Positions 1 to 7,730 of a stretch of DNA of 22,420 nucleotides are shown piece after piece. This stretch comes from UBA10161 sp964581105. GTDB lineage: Archaea > Micrarchaeota > Micrarchaeia > Anstonellales > Anstonellaceae. A program made the position numbers and the translations under genes. The notes beneath the pieces were generated by a model. The model searched no databases. It was not told the DNA's origin and saw only the letters and a list, made by a program, of their open reading frames with translations. The stretch spans positions 1 to 22,420 of the forward strand of contig CAZOMB010000018.1 in the NCBI GenBank assembly GCA_964581105.1. Direction: 5' to 3'. The first letter of the stretch is position 1, and each line of letters opens with the position of its first letter.

Positions 1-3000
1 TGCTTGTGCCGTTAGTTATGTTTAGTTTAGAGAAGTTAATGCTTGAGTTTGAGAAATTAAAGTAAAAGTATACCAAAGTATTGTTTCCTGAGGAGATGTT
101 TACTGACTGGTTTCCTGCAAACCATCCTCCATTTATTGTTGTGTTGTTTGCAATTGACACTGTTAGGGTGCCAACACCTGTTGTTGATATATTTGAGCCA
201 TTGCCATATGCTTTTGCAATTGTATAGGGGTGATAGTCTCCCCCTAAGCCTGTCCAATTTCCTGTTATTGTGGTGTTGTTAAATGGCCAGTCGCTTCCTG
301 CATCAGCCCAATTGTCAGAATCAGTGTCCCTGATGTCAAATATGTGCCAGCTAGGGGTTCTGTTTGCCAAATAGTATATGTTGCCCAGTGAGGAATTGTT
401 GAATGAGTTTGTTGAATTTGAGTTATTTACCCACCCAACACCTGAAATGTTGTTTTCAAGGATTGTATTATAGTTGGTTGCAGAGCCAAGAACAAGCGAA
501 ACATTTGCAGTTGAATTGATTGTGCTGTTTGTAATGTTATTGTGGCTTGCTCCGCTTGACATAAAGATAGCGCGGTTGGTATTAGAAGTAGCCGTAGAGT
601 TTCTGATTATTGTGTAGTTGCTTGATCCCAGGTAAATGCCAAGGCTGGTATTTGAGATTGCTGTGCAGTTTGTTATGCTGTTGTAGTTTGAGCCAGAGAT
701 ATACATACCAACATTTGTGCTTGAGTTGCCTGTTGAATTTTCTATTGCATTGTATGAGCTTTGAGTCAAGTACATGCCCACTTGTGAGGTTGAACTGCCT
801 GTGACATTTGTAAGGGTATTGTTTGAGCTTGACTCAATGTTGATTCCATAATTTGAAGTAGAGGTTGTTGTTGAATCTGCAATTGTGGTGTTGTTTGAGC
901 CTGACTCAAGATAGATGCCAGAACTTGAGTTTGAGGTTGCTGTTGAGTTTGTTATGGTGCTGTGTTGGCTTGTTTGCAGGCGAAGGGCACTGTTATTTGT
1001 AGAGGTTGCAACAACATTGGAAAGGGAGTTGTAGGGGCTTTCTGAAAGCATGAAAGCAACCGCAGTATCTGAAGTTGCTGTTATGTTGTCAAAGGTATTA
1101 TGCGAGCTTGTTGACTCCAAAGAAATGCCCAAGGCTTCAGATGTCCCTGTTGCTGTTATGTTAATGAAATTATTGTCAGAGCTTGCCAAAAGATAGACTC
1201 CTGCATAGTCTGTGGTTGCCCCTGATGCTGTTACATTTGTCAGGGTGTTGTTTGAACTTGAATTAAGATACAACCCATGGCTTGCGTTTGCGGTTGCAGT
1301 GATATTTGAAAGATTGTTCAAAGAGCTTGAAGATAGGAATATTGCTGTGCTTGAGTTTGACTCTGCTGTTATTCCTGAAAACCTGTTTGAAGGGCAAGTA
1401 TCCATGGAAATTGCCTTGTTTGAAATAGAGGTTGCAAAAATGTCAGTAAAGTTGTTAAAATCGCTTGACTCGGCATAAAAGCCTATGTCTGAAGTTGATG
1501 TTGCTGTGATGTTTGAAAGCTCATTTGACTGGCCTGACTCAAAGTAAAATGCCTGGCCTGAAGTTGAGGTTGCTGTGATGTTTGAGACAGTGCTGTTATA
1601 GATGCCAGTTGCCAAGTAAATAGCATAGCTTGTTGTTGATGTTGCAGTTGTGTTTTCCATTGTGAGAGAGTTAAGAGCCTCCAGGTACAATGCTGCTCCA
1701 GAGACTGAGGTTGCATTAATATTTGACAATGTATTTGAGTTGCTCTCCAGGATTACAATAGCCTCTGCGTTTGCATGGGTTGTGCTTGCATTTGTGTTTG
1801 ATATGGTGCCATTGTTCACTGGGTAAAAGTATATGCCATTTTTGAAGTTTGATATGTTGCAGTTTGTTATTGTTGTATTGTTCTGGTTTGAGTATATTCC
1901 ATATGTTGCTGTTGTGTTGTTTCCTGTTATTGTGTAGCCAGCGCAGTCTAAAGTGACATTTTCTGCTGTTATGTTAATGCATGTTGAGCCATTTGCTGAA
2001 ATTGACTGGGTGAGATAATACACTTGGTTTGAATAGTTTAGGCTCTGGCATGAGGAAAGGTTTGTGCTCATTGAAACGTTTGATTCTGATGAGTTATGGC
2101 TTGATGAATAGCCCCCAAGCACATACACATCAACAGAGCACTTCCAACGCCCGACAGAAAGGTTTGCTGAAGACAGGTTTGCAATGTTTGTGCTTGCACC
2201 TACTGGCACATTTGTTGCATTGCCTGAAAGGCCGGGCTGGCTTGCATTGTTAAAGTACCACTGGTATGTCAGGTTCAGAACAGAGTGTATGTCATTGGTA
2301 AGAGTTACATTGCACTGAAGGTCGTTGTCTACTGTTGCATTGGAAGGCAAAATGCTGACATTTGCTGATGGATAGACTGCTTTTGGGTCGCCAAATACTA
2401 CTGCGCCCCAAGAAAGGTGGGGAATGGAACTCCAGAGCATTTCTGCAAAGTTCTTTCCCCCAACATAATTTGTGGCAATGTACTGCGGGTCAGCAACTCC
2501 GCTTGACCATGGCTCAACTGCATAGCCAACGCCGCCTGTTGCTCCCTCATGTATATAATCAGCTATCTGAGAATACGATGAATGCGGATAAGTTGTGGTC
2601 TTTGCAGAAAAGGAATATCTTGCTGAGGCAAATGAGCCATTTTTCCATGTATAGTTTGGATTGCCCATGTAAGACCCATCGCAGCCCCCGAAATTGTAGC
2701 AGCCAAATGTGTCAAAGTAAGAAACATTGCTTTGGTTTGCAGGGTATTGTGCACTAGTTGAGGAATTGTACAGGACATTTAAGCCTGCTGATGTCAGTGT
2801 CTGGTTTGCTAGGCCAAATTGGTAGACCCAGTAGCCATGAAATCCGGTCATTATATGCAGGCCAGAGTTCCGGTCTGCTTTGCTTATGCTTGCAGCGCCG
2901 TCAATCATTGCCTTTACGTCAGTATAATTGTAGCCGTCCAGCCTTGTGACAAGGTAAACCCCATAGGTTGACTTTGAGAAGCTGCTCGTTGAGGTGTAAT

Positions 3001-3451
3001 ATGGGTTTGATATCCTGTTGTCCTGGCCTATGGATGATTCATAGGCAGTATTCACCAGAGCCAACTCTGTGTCAACTGATGAGGCATTCTTGTCCAGCGA
3101 GACAAATGATTCTGTTTCATTTGTCCACAGCTGGATGCCTTTTGTGAGGACAATGTAGTTTATGCCAGTGCCATTTGAGGAATTAAGGTATGTTTTTGCA
3201 GGCTGCAAAAGAGAGTCGTTTATCACCCCAAATTTTACCCCCTCAGTGTTATTTGGCAGGCTCACGTTTATCCAATGGGTTATGTTCCTCTGCTGCACAA
3301 AGTATTCTGCTATCTGTATTGAGACTGATGAGTTGTTGTTTGAGATGAGAAGAACGTCAGAGTAGTCTGCAGATGCAATTGAAAGGAGAAGGAGTATGGC
3401 GACCAGTTGTTTTGCTTCCCTGATCAATATTTTCATATCTTCAACTCGCAT
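1..3451 (-). CDS. Giant secreted TIGR03790-like / beta-helix surface protein (C-terminus off window)
   Basis: The frame stays open from an ATG at 3451 to the left edge, so at least 1150 residues are encoded and the C-terminus is missing. Residues 1-28 are a signal peptide (core LVAILLLLSIASA). Residues 30-362 match the uncharacterised secreted family TIGR03790: YIVLTKG, DTELAL, YLVTRLDGYNYTDVKAMIDGA-type segment, IADYIHEGATG, and LSWGAVVFGDP at the end. An Ig-like stretch with two cysteines follows (about 363-470). From about 485 come roughly 20 coils of a NosD/PbH1 right-handed beta-helix, then an acidic DTDSDNWADAG segment. The protein is very rich in N, S and T with many N-X-S/T sequons, so it is probably exported and glycosylated. 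It lies 26 bases after the membrane regulator gene and is likely co-transcribed. A second in-frame ATG at 3436 is possible; 3451 is preferred because GAAGG sits 8 bases upstream. Role inferred: surface adhesion or S-layer-like coat; no ligand or enzyme activity is visible. Confidence 0.88.
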   Translation of the reverse strand, partial: MRVEDMKILIREAKQLVAILLLLSIASADYSDVLLISNNNSSVSIQIAEYFVQQRNITHWINVSLPNNTEGVKFGVINDSLLQPAKTYLNSSNGTGINYIVLTKGIQLWTNETESFVSLDKNASSVDTELALVNTAYESSIGQDNRISNPYYTSTSSFSKSTYGVYLVTRLDGYNYTDVKAMIDGAASISKADRNSGLHIMTGFHGYWVYQFGLANQTLTSAGLNVLYNSSTSAQYPANQSNVSYFDTFGCYNFGGCDGSYMGNPNYTWKNGSFASARYSFSAKTTTYPHSSYSQIADYIHEGATGGVGYAVEPWSSGVADPQYIATNYVGGKNFAEMLWSSIPHLSWGAVVFGDPKAVYPSANVSILPSNATVDNDLQCNVTLTNDIHSVLNLTYQWYFNNASQPGLSGNATNVPVGASTNIANLSSANLSVGRWKCSVDVYVLGGYSSSHNSSESNVSMSTNLSSCQSLNYSNQVYYLTQSISANGSTCINITAENVTLDCAGYTITGNNTTATYGIYSNQNNTTITNCNISNFKNGIYFYPVNNGTISNTNASTTHANAEAIVILESNSNTLSNINATSVSGAALYLEALNSLTMENTTATSTTSYAIYLATGIYNSTVSNITATSTSGQAFYFESGQSNELSNITATSTSDIGFYAESSDFNNFTDIFATSISNKAISMDTCPSNRFSGITAESNSSTAIFLSSSSLNNLSNITATANASHGLYLNSSSNNTLTNVTASGATTDYAGVYLLASSDNNFINITATGTSEALGISLESTSSHNTFDNITATSDTAVAFMLSESPYNSLSNVVATSTNNSALRLQTSQHSTITNSTATSNSSSGIYLESGSNNTTIADSTTTSTSNYGINIESSSNNTLTNVTGSSTSQVGMYLTQSSYNAIENSTGNSSTNVGMYISGSNYNSITNCTAISNTSLGIYLGSSNYTIIRNSTATSNTNRAIFMSSGASHNNITNSTINSTANVSLVLGSATNYNTILENNISGVGWVNNSNSTNSFNNSSLGNIYYLANRTPSWHIFDIRDTDSDNWADAGSDWPFNNTTITGNWTGLGGDYHPYTIAKAYGNGSNISTTGVGTLTVSIANNTTINGGWFAGNQSVNISSGNNTLVYFYFNFSNSSINFSKLNITNGTS
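441..1890 (-). repeat. Degenerate ~69-base tandem repeat encoding 23-residue beta-helix coils
   Basis: Within the large secreted protein the codon pattern recurs about every 69 bases. Each unit encodes 23-25 residues of the type NITATSTS-x4-GIYLESSSNNTL, typical of PbH1/NosD coils. I count about 20 units; the best conserved lie between 560 and 1725. The DNA copies have diverged, but the words for NITATS and SSSNNT recur. The purpose is structural: each unit is one turn of a parallel beta-helix. Confidence 0.8.
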
Positions 3452-3477
3452 AAGGATTGCCTTCGTATTTTTTATTG

Positions 3478-4542
3478 CTATTTGCAGAGCCAGTCTTCAA
3501 CTTGTGCCACAATGTTCCTTCCAAAAGGAATCAACTTGACTATTTTCTTCCTTTCAAGTGAGCGGAGGTTGCGCAATAGGCTTGTTTTTGGTATTAGCAG
3601 CTTGTTCTGTATTGTTGAGCGCTTTGCCCGTCCATTGCTTTTGAATAAAAAGCGCACAATTTCCTTTTCCCTGTCAGTCAGGGTTGACATAACTGCCTTT
3701 ACTTTTGGGTCTGCGAGCCTTTGTGCAAGACCTGCCTGTTTTTCTTTGGGTTTTCTTTGCTGGGCTTTTGGCTTTGAGACCGGCTGTTGGGGAACGGGAG
3801 GTATGGCATCAGGCAGCTCGTTTTTCTTTTTCCTGGAAACAAAATAAATAGAGATTATAATGACAACTATGATTGCAAGCAAAACAGGCAAAACGCCGAT
3901 TGAGGTTGCCTTTTGCTCAAGCAAAACCTCTGCTGATATTGTCTTGCCATGCAAAATCTGGACTTCAAGCGAGCCTGCCAATGAATCAGTTGCTGATGAG
4001 ACTATGCATGTGCCAACCGGCAGGGCTGAAAACAAAAAGTCCCCTGCCTGGCCTGCTTTCACCTGCTCTGCGCGGTTTATCCTTTGGTAATCAAAAGGGC
4101 TTGAAAGGCAGGTTATGCTTACAGAAGCATCTGGCAAAGGAGAGCCTGATTCTGACACTTTCCCTGTTAAGCTCCCTGCTGGATGGAAAATCAAGGTAAG
4201 ATTTCCGTCTGAAGGCAAATTAACAGATGCTGTTGAGGCAAAATCGATTCCAGAAGTTGTGTAATAGTCAAGAAGAGAATCTATTTCATATTTTCCATTG
4301 TCAAGGGAAAGGATAAAGCCTCCGCTTGAGTCTGTTATAAGCCGGTATAAGGTGTCAGAAGACTTAGAGCTTGCAAGTATTACAAGCGCAGCATTGGAAA
4401 CAGAAGAGCCATTTGCAAATACTGCATGGCCAAATACTATCCCTTCCCCAGAGGGAACTGGTGGAGGTTCGCTTTCCTGGGCATGGGCAACTGAAACTGC
4501 CAAAAGAGTGAAAAGAACTGCGAGCGCAGAAATATTTCTCAT
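3478..4542 (-). CDS. Single-pass membrane regulator: external carboxypeptidase-regulatory-like domains, TM helix, internal winged helix
   Basis: The 354-aa protein has a signal peptide (residues 1-21, cleavage near AHA-QE). Two beta-sandwich segments resembling carboxypeptidase-regulatory/SpaA-type folds follow (about 34-120 and 121-208; HAVFANGSSVSNAALVIL and GSLTGKVSESGSPLPDASVS are the diagnostic starts). A strong membrane helix spans 213-235, then RKKK as a stop-transfer anchor, a Pro/Lys linker (243-275) and a winged helix-turn-helix at about 282-350 (LTDREKEIVRFLF, then STIQNKLLIPKTSLLRNLRS as the likely recognition unit). The topology puts the sensor outside and the DNA-binding domain in the cytoplasm, so it could carry a surface signal straight to DNA. 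Similar membrane-anchored MarR-like regulators are known in archaea. Its own TATA-like box lies 27 bases upstream (leaderless). The giant adhesin gene follows on the same strand after 26 bases, suggesting shared regulation. Confidence 0.85.
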   Translation of the reverse strand: MRNISALAVLFTLLAVSVAHAQESEPPPVPSGEGIVFGHAVFANGSSVSNAALVILASSKSSDTLYRLITDSSGGFILSLDNGKYEIDSLLDYYTTSGIDFASTASVNLPSDGNLTLIFHPAGSLTGKVSESGSPLPDASVSITCLSSPFDYQRINRAEQVKAGQAGDFLFSALPVGTCIVSSATDSLAGSLEVQILHGKTISAEVLLEQKATSIGVLPVLLAIIVVIIISIYFVSRKKKNELPDAIPPVPQQPVSKPKAQQRKPKEKQAGLAQRLADPKVKAVMSTLTDREKEIVRFLFKSNGRAKRSTIQNKLLIPKTSLLRNLRSLERKKIVKLIPFGRNIVAQVEDWLCK

Positions 4543-4565
4543 GCTTTGAAATTTTATTGTGAGAG

Positions 4566-4572
4566 TTTAAAA
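4566..4572 (-). promoter_or_regulatory. TATA-like box for the membrane regulator gene
   Basis: The minus-strand word TTTTAAA is centred 27 bases before the ATG at 4542. No SD motif lies near that ATG, so a leaderless transcript is expected. The box lies almost on the helicase stop codon (4574-4576), so the two genes are packed tightly yet probably transcribed separately. Confidence 0.5.
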
Positions 4573-4573
4573 C

Positions 4574-5932
4574 CTAATTCCTTCTGCCAAAGTACTGGTG
4601 TCCTCTTGAGCGGTAAGACCTGTGCTGCCTTTTTCTCCTGTCCGAGTACCTGCCTCTTGTGTCGCGTGAGTCTCTTGAATGCCTTTGGCCTCTTGCTTGG
4701 CCCTGTGAGCCCTTTCCACGCCCATAGCCTCTTTGCTGGCCTCCCCTGTGCATGTGGCCCCGTCCTTGCTGCGGGCTTGAGAAGCGAACCCTTTTTGGAA
4801 GCTTTTCTTTTGTTACTGTGATTTTCATCTGCTCCATTTTGCTGTCAGTGACTTTTTCAATTATTCCAATAAGGTTTGCCTGGTCAAAGAAAACAAAGCT
4901 TATTGCCATGCCTCGCTTTCCCATCCTCCCAGTCCTTCCTATCCTGTGCAAGTATGTGTATGGGTCATCTGTCATGTCAAAGTTTATTACATGGGAAATC
5001 CCAGTGACATCCAAGCCCCTGCTTGCCAAATCTGTTGCAACAAGCATGTTGGTCTTTTTTTCCCTGAAAGCCCTCATTGCCCTGTCCCTCTTGTTCTGAG
5101 ACATGTCGCCATGCAAAGCAAGCGAGTTAAAGCCCCTGTCAGAAAGTATTTCATTTATCCTGTCTGCACCTCTTTTTGTCCTGACAAATATCAGAGCCAA
5201 ATCTGGCTGCTGCTCTTTTAGGAGAACCAGCAGAGCATTTAGTCTGTCAAACTTTGATACTTCAATATAAAATTGCCTGATATTTTTTGCAGACAAAGAG
5301 TCCTGGCTTACAAGCGCCTTCTGCGGAGCATTCATATATTTTTTGGAAAGCTCAAGTATTTCTTTTGGCATTGTCGCTGAAAAGAGCAAAGTCTGCCTCT
5401 CTTTGGGGGTTTTTCTCAGTATTTTTTCAATGTCCTCAATAAAGCCCATGTCCAGCATCCTGTCTGCCTCATCAAGAACAACTGTTTCCACGTTTTCCAG
5501 CTTTAGTGTGCCTCTTTCAATATGGTCAAGCAGCCTTCCAGGGGTGCCAACAACTATGTCAACCCCAGAGGCAAGCGGCTTTAGCTGCCTTTCAATGTTC
5601 TGGCCCCCATATACTGCAAGAACCTTTGCATGGTGGTGCCTTGCTATTTTTTGTATTTCCCCAGTTACCTGCACTGCTAATTCCCTTGTAGGGGTCAGCA
5701 CAAGGGCGCGGACTTTTCCTGGCTTTTGGTGCTCAATTGAAAACACCCTTTCAAGTATGCATATGCCAAATGCGGCTGTTTTTCCTGTGCCTGTCTGTGC
5801 CTGGCCTATCAGGTCTTCCCCTTGAAGCAAAAGCGGTATTGCCTTTTCCTGTATTGGAGTTGGCTTTGAAAAGCCCATTCCAACAAGTGCTTTTAGTATG
5901 TTTGGGCTTATGCCCATCTTAGTAAATCCCAT
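4574..5932 (-). CDS. DEAD-box ATP-dependent RNA helicase with basic RGG-like tail
   Basis: A 452-aa superfamily 2 helicase that unwinds or remodels RNA using ATP. All core motifs are present: Q motif GFSKPTPIQ (20-28), motif I AQTGTGKT (45-52), Ia PTRELAVQ (81-88), Ib TPGRLLDH (130-137), II DEAD (154-157), III SAT (185-187), IV ALIFVRTK (246-253), V ATDLASRGLDV (299-309) and VI HRIGRTGR (329-336). Residues about 380-452 form a disordered Arg/Gly/Gln/Ser-rich tail typical of RNA chaperone helicases (CsdA/DeaD-like). The start at 5932 is chosen because GGAGG lies 8 bases upstream and the conserved domain begins at once. An in-frame ATG at 6010 would add 26 residues unlike the family and lacks support. 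Likely roles are ribosome assembly, RNA decay or cold adaptation; a specific substrate cannot be read from the sequence. Confidence 0.95.
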   Translation of the reverse strand: MGFTKMGISPNILKALVGMGFSKPTPIQEKAIPLLLQGEDLIGQAQTGTGKTAAFGICILERVFSIEHQKPGKVRALVLTPTRELAVQVTGEIQKIARHHHAKVLAVYGGQNIERQLKPLASGVDIVVGTPGRLLDHIERGTLKLENVETVVLDEADRMLDMGFIEDIEKILRKTPKERQTLLFSATMPKEILELSKKYMNAPQKALVSQDSLSAKNIRQFYIEVSKFDRLNALLVLLKEQQPDLALIFVRTKRGADRINEILSDRGFNSLALHGDMSQNKRDRAMRAFREKKTNMLVATDLASRGLDVTGISHVINFDMTDDPYTYLHRIGRTGRMGKRGMAISFVFFDQANLIGIIEKVTDSKMEQMKITVTKEKLPKRVRFSSPQQGRGHMHRGGQQRGYGRGKGSQGQARGQRHSRDSRDTRGRYSDRRKRQHRSYRSRGHQYFGRRN

Positions 5933-5940
5933 GTCTTCAT

Positions 5941-5945
5941 CCTCC
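5941..5945 (-). promoter_or_regulatory. Strong Shine-Dalgarno (GGAGG) fixing the helicase start
   Basis: GGAGG on the minus strand lies 8 bases before the ATG at 5932. It is the strongest SD match in the window and decides against the longer start at 6010. Unlike most lead genes here, the helicase therefore has a leader. Confidence 0.75.
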
Positions 5946-5964
5946 TTGGCATTTGATATCCCCC

Positions 5965-5980
5965 TGGGGAACCAGCCCCA
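5965..5980 (-). promoter_or_regulatory. Hairpin in the helicase 5' leader
   Basis: In the minus-strand RNA, UGGGG and CCCCA can pair around the 6-base loop CUGGUU. The hairpin lies about 19 bases before the GGAGG motif. An overlapping C/G-run pairing with the following GGGGG is also possible, so two forms could compete. The surrounding 190-base gap (5933-6122) is otherwise empty apart from the CTP synthase promoter. No clear helicase TATA box was found. Confidence 0.35.
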
Positions 5981-6093
5981 AAGGCAAACATGCCCGGAGC
6001 TGTCACACAAAACAAGCCAAGTCTGTTTGTTTGTTGATTAGTTGATAGGGGAAGGAATTAAGAAGGGAATGGTTTGTCGCACGAAAAATTAAG

Positions 6094-6101
6094 TATAAAT
6101 A
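6094..6101 (+). promoter_or_regulatory. TATA box of CTP synthase (leaderless)
   Basis: TATAAATA is centred about 25.5 bases before the ATG at 6123 and is preceded by an A-rich BRE-like stretch (cgaaaaatt, 6082-6090). No SD motif precedes the ATG, so transcription probably starts at or next to the start codon. Confidence 0.7.
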
Positions 6102-6122
6102 CCTGTTCATTCAAAGTATAGC

Positions 6123-7730
6123 ATGCGTCTCAAATCAAGAAGGTATATTGTGGTATTAGGCTCTCTGATGTCAGGGCTTGGCAAGGGGATAATCACTTCT
6201 TCCATTGGAAAGCTTCTCCAAAGCAGGGGATTAAATGTTTCCCCAATAAAGTTTGACGGCTACTTGAATGTTGACTGCGGCACAATGAACCCTTACAGGC
6301 ATGGTGAGGTATTTGTTCTTGATGACGGCACTGAGTGCGACATGGACTTTGGCACTTATGAGCGGTTTTTGAACAAGAGCCTTAATGGCAAGAACAGCAT
6401 AACAGGGGGAAAGCTGTTCAGGAGCATAATTGAAAAGGAAAGAAAGGGTGGCTTTTTGGGAAGGGATGTGCAGATTGTCCCGCATTTGACTGATGAGATA
6501 AAGGACTGGGTGAAAAAAACAGGTGAGGAACAAGACTCTGACATTGTAATCATAGAGGTTGGCGGCACTGTTGGCGATCTTGAGAACAGCTACTTTCTTG
6601 AGGCAATGAGGCAGCTTGCAAATGAGGAAAAGGTGCTTTTCATACAGCTTACATTTGTTCCCAGCCTGTCAAAAGGCGAGCAGAAAACAAAGCCAACACA
6701 GCATGCAAACAAGCTGATACTTTCAATGGGAATACAGCCAAAGCTGATACTGTGCAGGCAGGATGAGCCTCTTTCAAGGGAAGCAAAGGAAAAAATCTCA
6801 ATGTTTTGCAATGTGCCAATGCAAAATGTGCTGGATGACCCAAAGCTTGACACTATTTATGAGCTTCCCAGAGTATTGGATAGCCAGAAGATGACAGAAA
6901 TAGTTTTGTCTGAGCTTGGTATTGAGGAAAAGGACAGGGGAATGAAAAAATGGAATTCGCTTGTTGAAAGAATAAGAAAACCAAAAAAGAGCATAACAGT
7001 TGCAATAACTGGCAAGTACACTGCAGTAAAGGATGCATATGTCAGCATAAAGGAGGCACTGGTCCATTCTGGAGCCTATCATTCTGCAGGCGTAAGAGTA
7101 AAATGGGCTGAAACCTCTGAAATTGAGGCAGGAAAGTCAACCCCTGAAAGGCTTTTGTCAGGCTGTGACGGAATCATTGTGCCAGGTGGGTTTGGCACAA
7201 GGGGCACTGAAGGGAAAATCGCCTGCATAAAGCATGCAAGGGAGAAAAAAATGCCATTTTTAGGGCTTTGCTATGGAATGCAGATGGCTGTTGTTGAGTG
7301 GGCAAGAAACAGGTGCGGCTTTACTGGGGCAAATTCCTCTGAAATAGACCAAAAAACCAAATACCCAGTAATAGATTTTCTTCCTGAGCAGATGAAAATA
7401 AAGGACAAGGGGGCAACAATGAGGCTTGGGGCATGGGATTGCAAAGTGAAAAAAGGGACAATTGCGCATAAGGCATATGGAACTGAAAAGATTTCTGAAA
7501 GGCACAGGCACAGGTATGAAGTGAACAATGATTATGTTGAAAAGCTTGTTTCATCCGGCCTTGTGATTTCTGGCACTACCCCTGATGGAAATATTGTTGA
7601 GATAATTGAGTGGCCTGATGGCTTTGGCATAGGAACACAGGCGCACCCAGAGCTGAAAAGCAGGCTTGAAAAGCCAGCCCCCTTATTTTTGGCATTTGCA
7701 AAAGCCTGCTTGGACAGGAAAAAGAACTAA
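6123..7730 (+). CDS. pyrG: CTP synthase (glutamine-hydrolysing)
   Basis: A 535-aa enzyme of normal family length that makes CTP from UTP, ATP and glutamine, the last step of pyrimidine nucleotide synthesis in the cytoplasm. The synthetase domain (1 to about 270) shows the P-loop-like SGLGKG (17-22), DCGTMNPYRHGEVFVLDDG-type segment, TYERFL (78-83), EVGGTVGD (145-152) and KGEQKTKPTQH (184-194). The class I glutamine amidotransferase domain has VPGGFGTRG (353-361), the nucleophile Cys383 in GLCYGMQ (the family more often has GICLGMQ) and His508/Glu510 in AHPE. The start at 6123 fits the TATA box 25 bases upstream. The TAA stop interlocks with the TAG stop of the convergent gene at 7727, sharing the four bases CTAA, so neither gene has a downstream spacer. 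Confidence 0.97.
   Translation: MRLKSRRYIVVLGSLMSGLGKGIITSSIGKLLQSRGLNVSPIKFDGYLNVDCGTMNPYRHGEVFVLDDGTECDMDFGTYERFLNKSLNGKNSITGGKLFRSIIEKERKGGFLGRDVQIVPHLTDEIKDWVKKTGEEQDSDIVIIEVGGTVGDLENSYFLEAMRQLANEEKVLFIQLTFVPSLSKGEQKTKPTQHANKLILSMGIQPKLILCRQDEPLSREAKEKISMFCNVPMQNVLDDPKLDTIYELPRVLDSQKMTEIVLSELGIEEKDRGMKKWNSLVERIRKPKKSITVAITGKYTAVKDAYVSIKEALVHSGAYHSAGVRVKWAETSEIEAGKSTPERLLSGCDGIIVPGGFGTRGTEGKIACIKHAREKKMPFLGLCYGMQMAVVEWARNRCGFTGANSSEIDQKTKYPVIDFLPEQMKIKDKGATMRLGAWDCKVKKGTIAHKAYGTEKISERHRHRYEVNNDYVEKLVSSGLVISGTTPDGNIVEIIEWPDGFGIGTQAHPELKSRLEKPAPLFLAFAKACLDRKKN

Noticed and set aside
441..1890. Regularly spaced repeats as a CRISPR array or non-coding satellite
   Set aside because: The period is about 69 bases without identical repeats and unique spacers, and one frame is open throughout with a beta-helix protein pattern.
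2362..2757. 131-codon plus-strand frame inside the TIGR03790-like region
   Set aside because: It is antisense to a well-matched conserved domain, has no start signal and its product is a low-complexity Leu/Gln/Cys mix.
3407..3847. 146-codon plus-strand frame
   Set aside because: Antisense to the winged-helix and membrane parts of the regulator; no promoter or SD; composition mirrors the complement.
5343..5825. 160-codon plus-strand frame within the helicase
   Set aside because: Ser/Phe-rich antisense of the DEAD-box core, whose motifs are complete on the minus strand.
5933..6010. 26-residue N-terminal extension of the helicase from ATG 6010
   Set aside because: No SD near 6010, no family similarity, and a GGAGG at ideal distance from ATG 5932.
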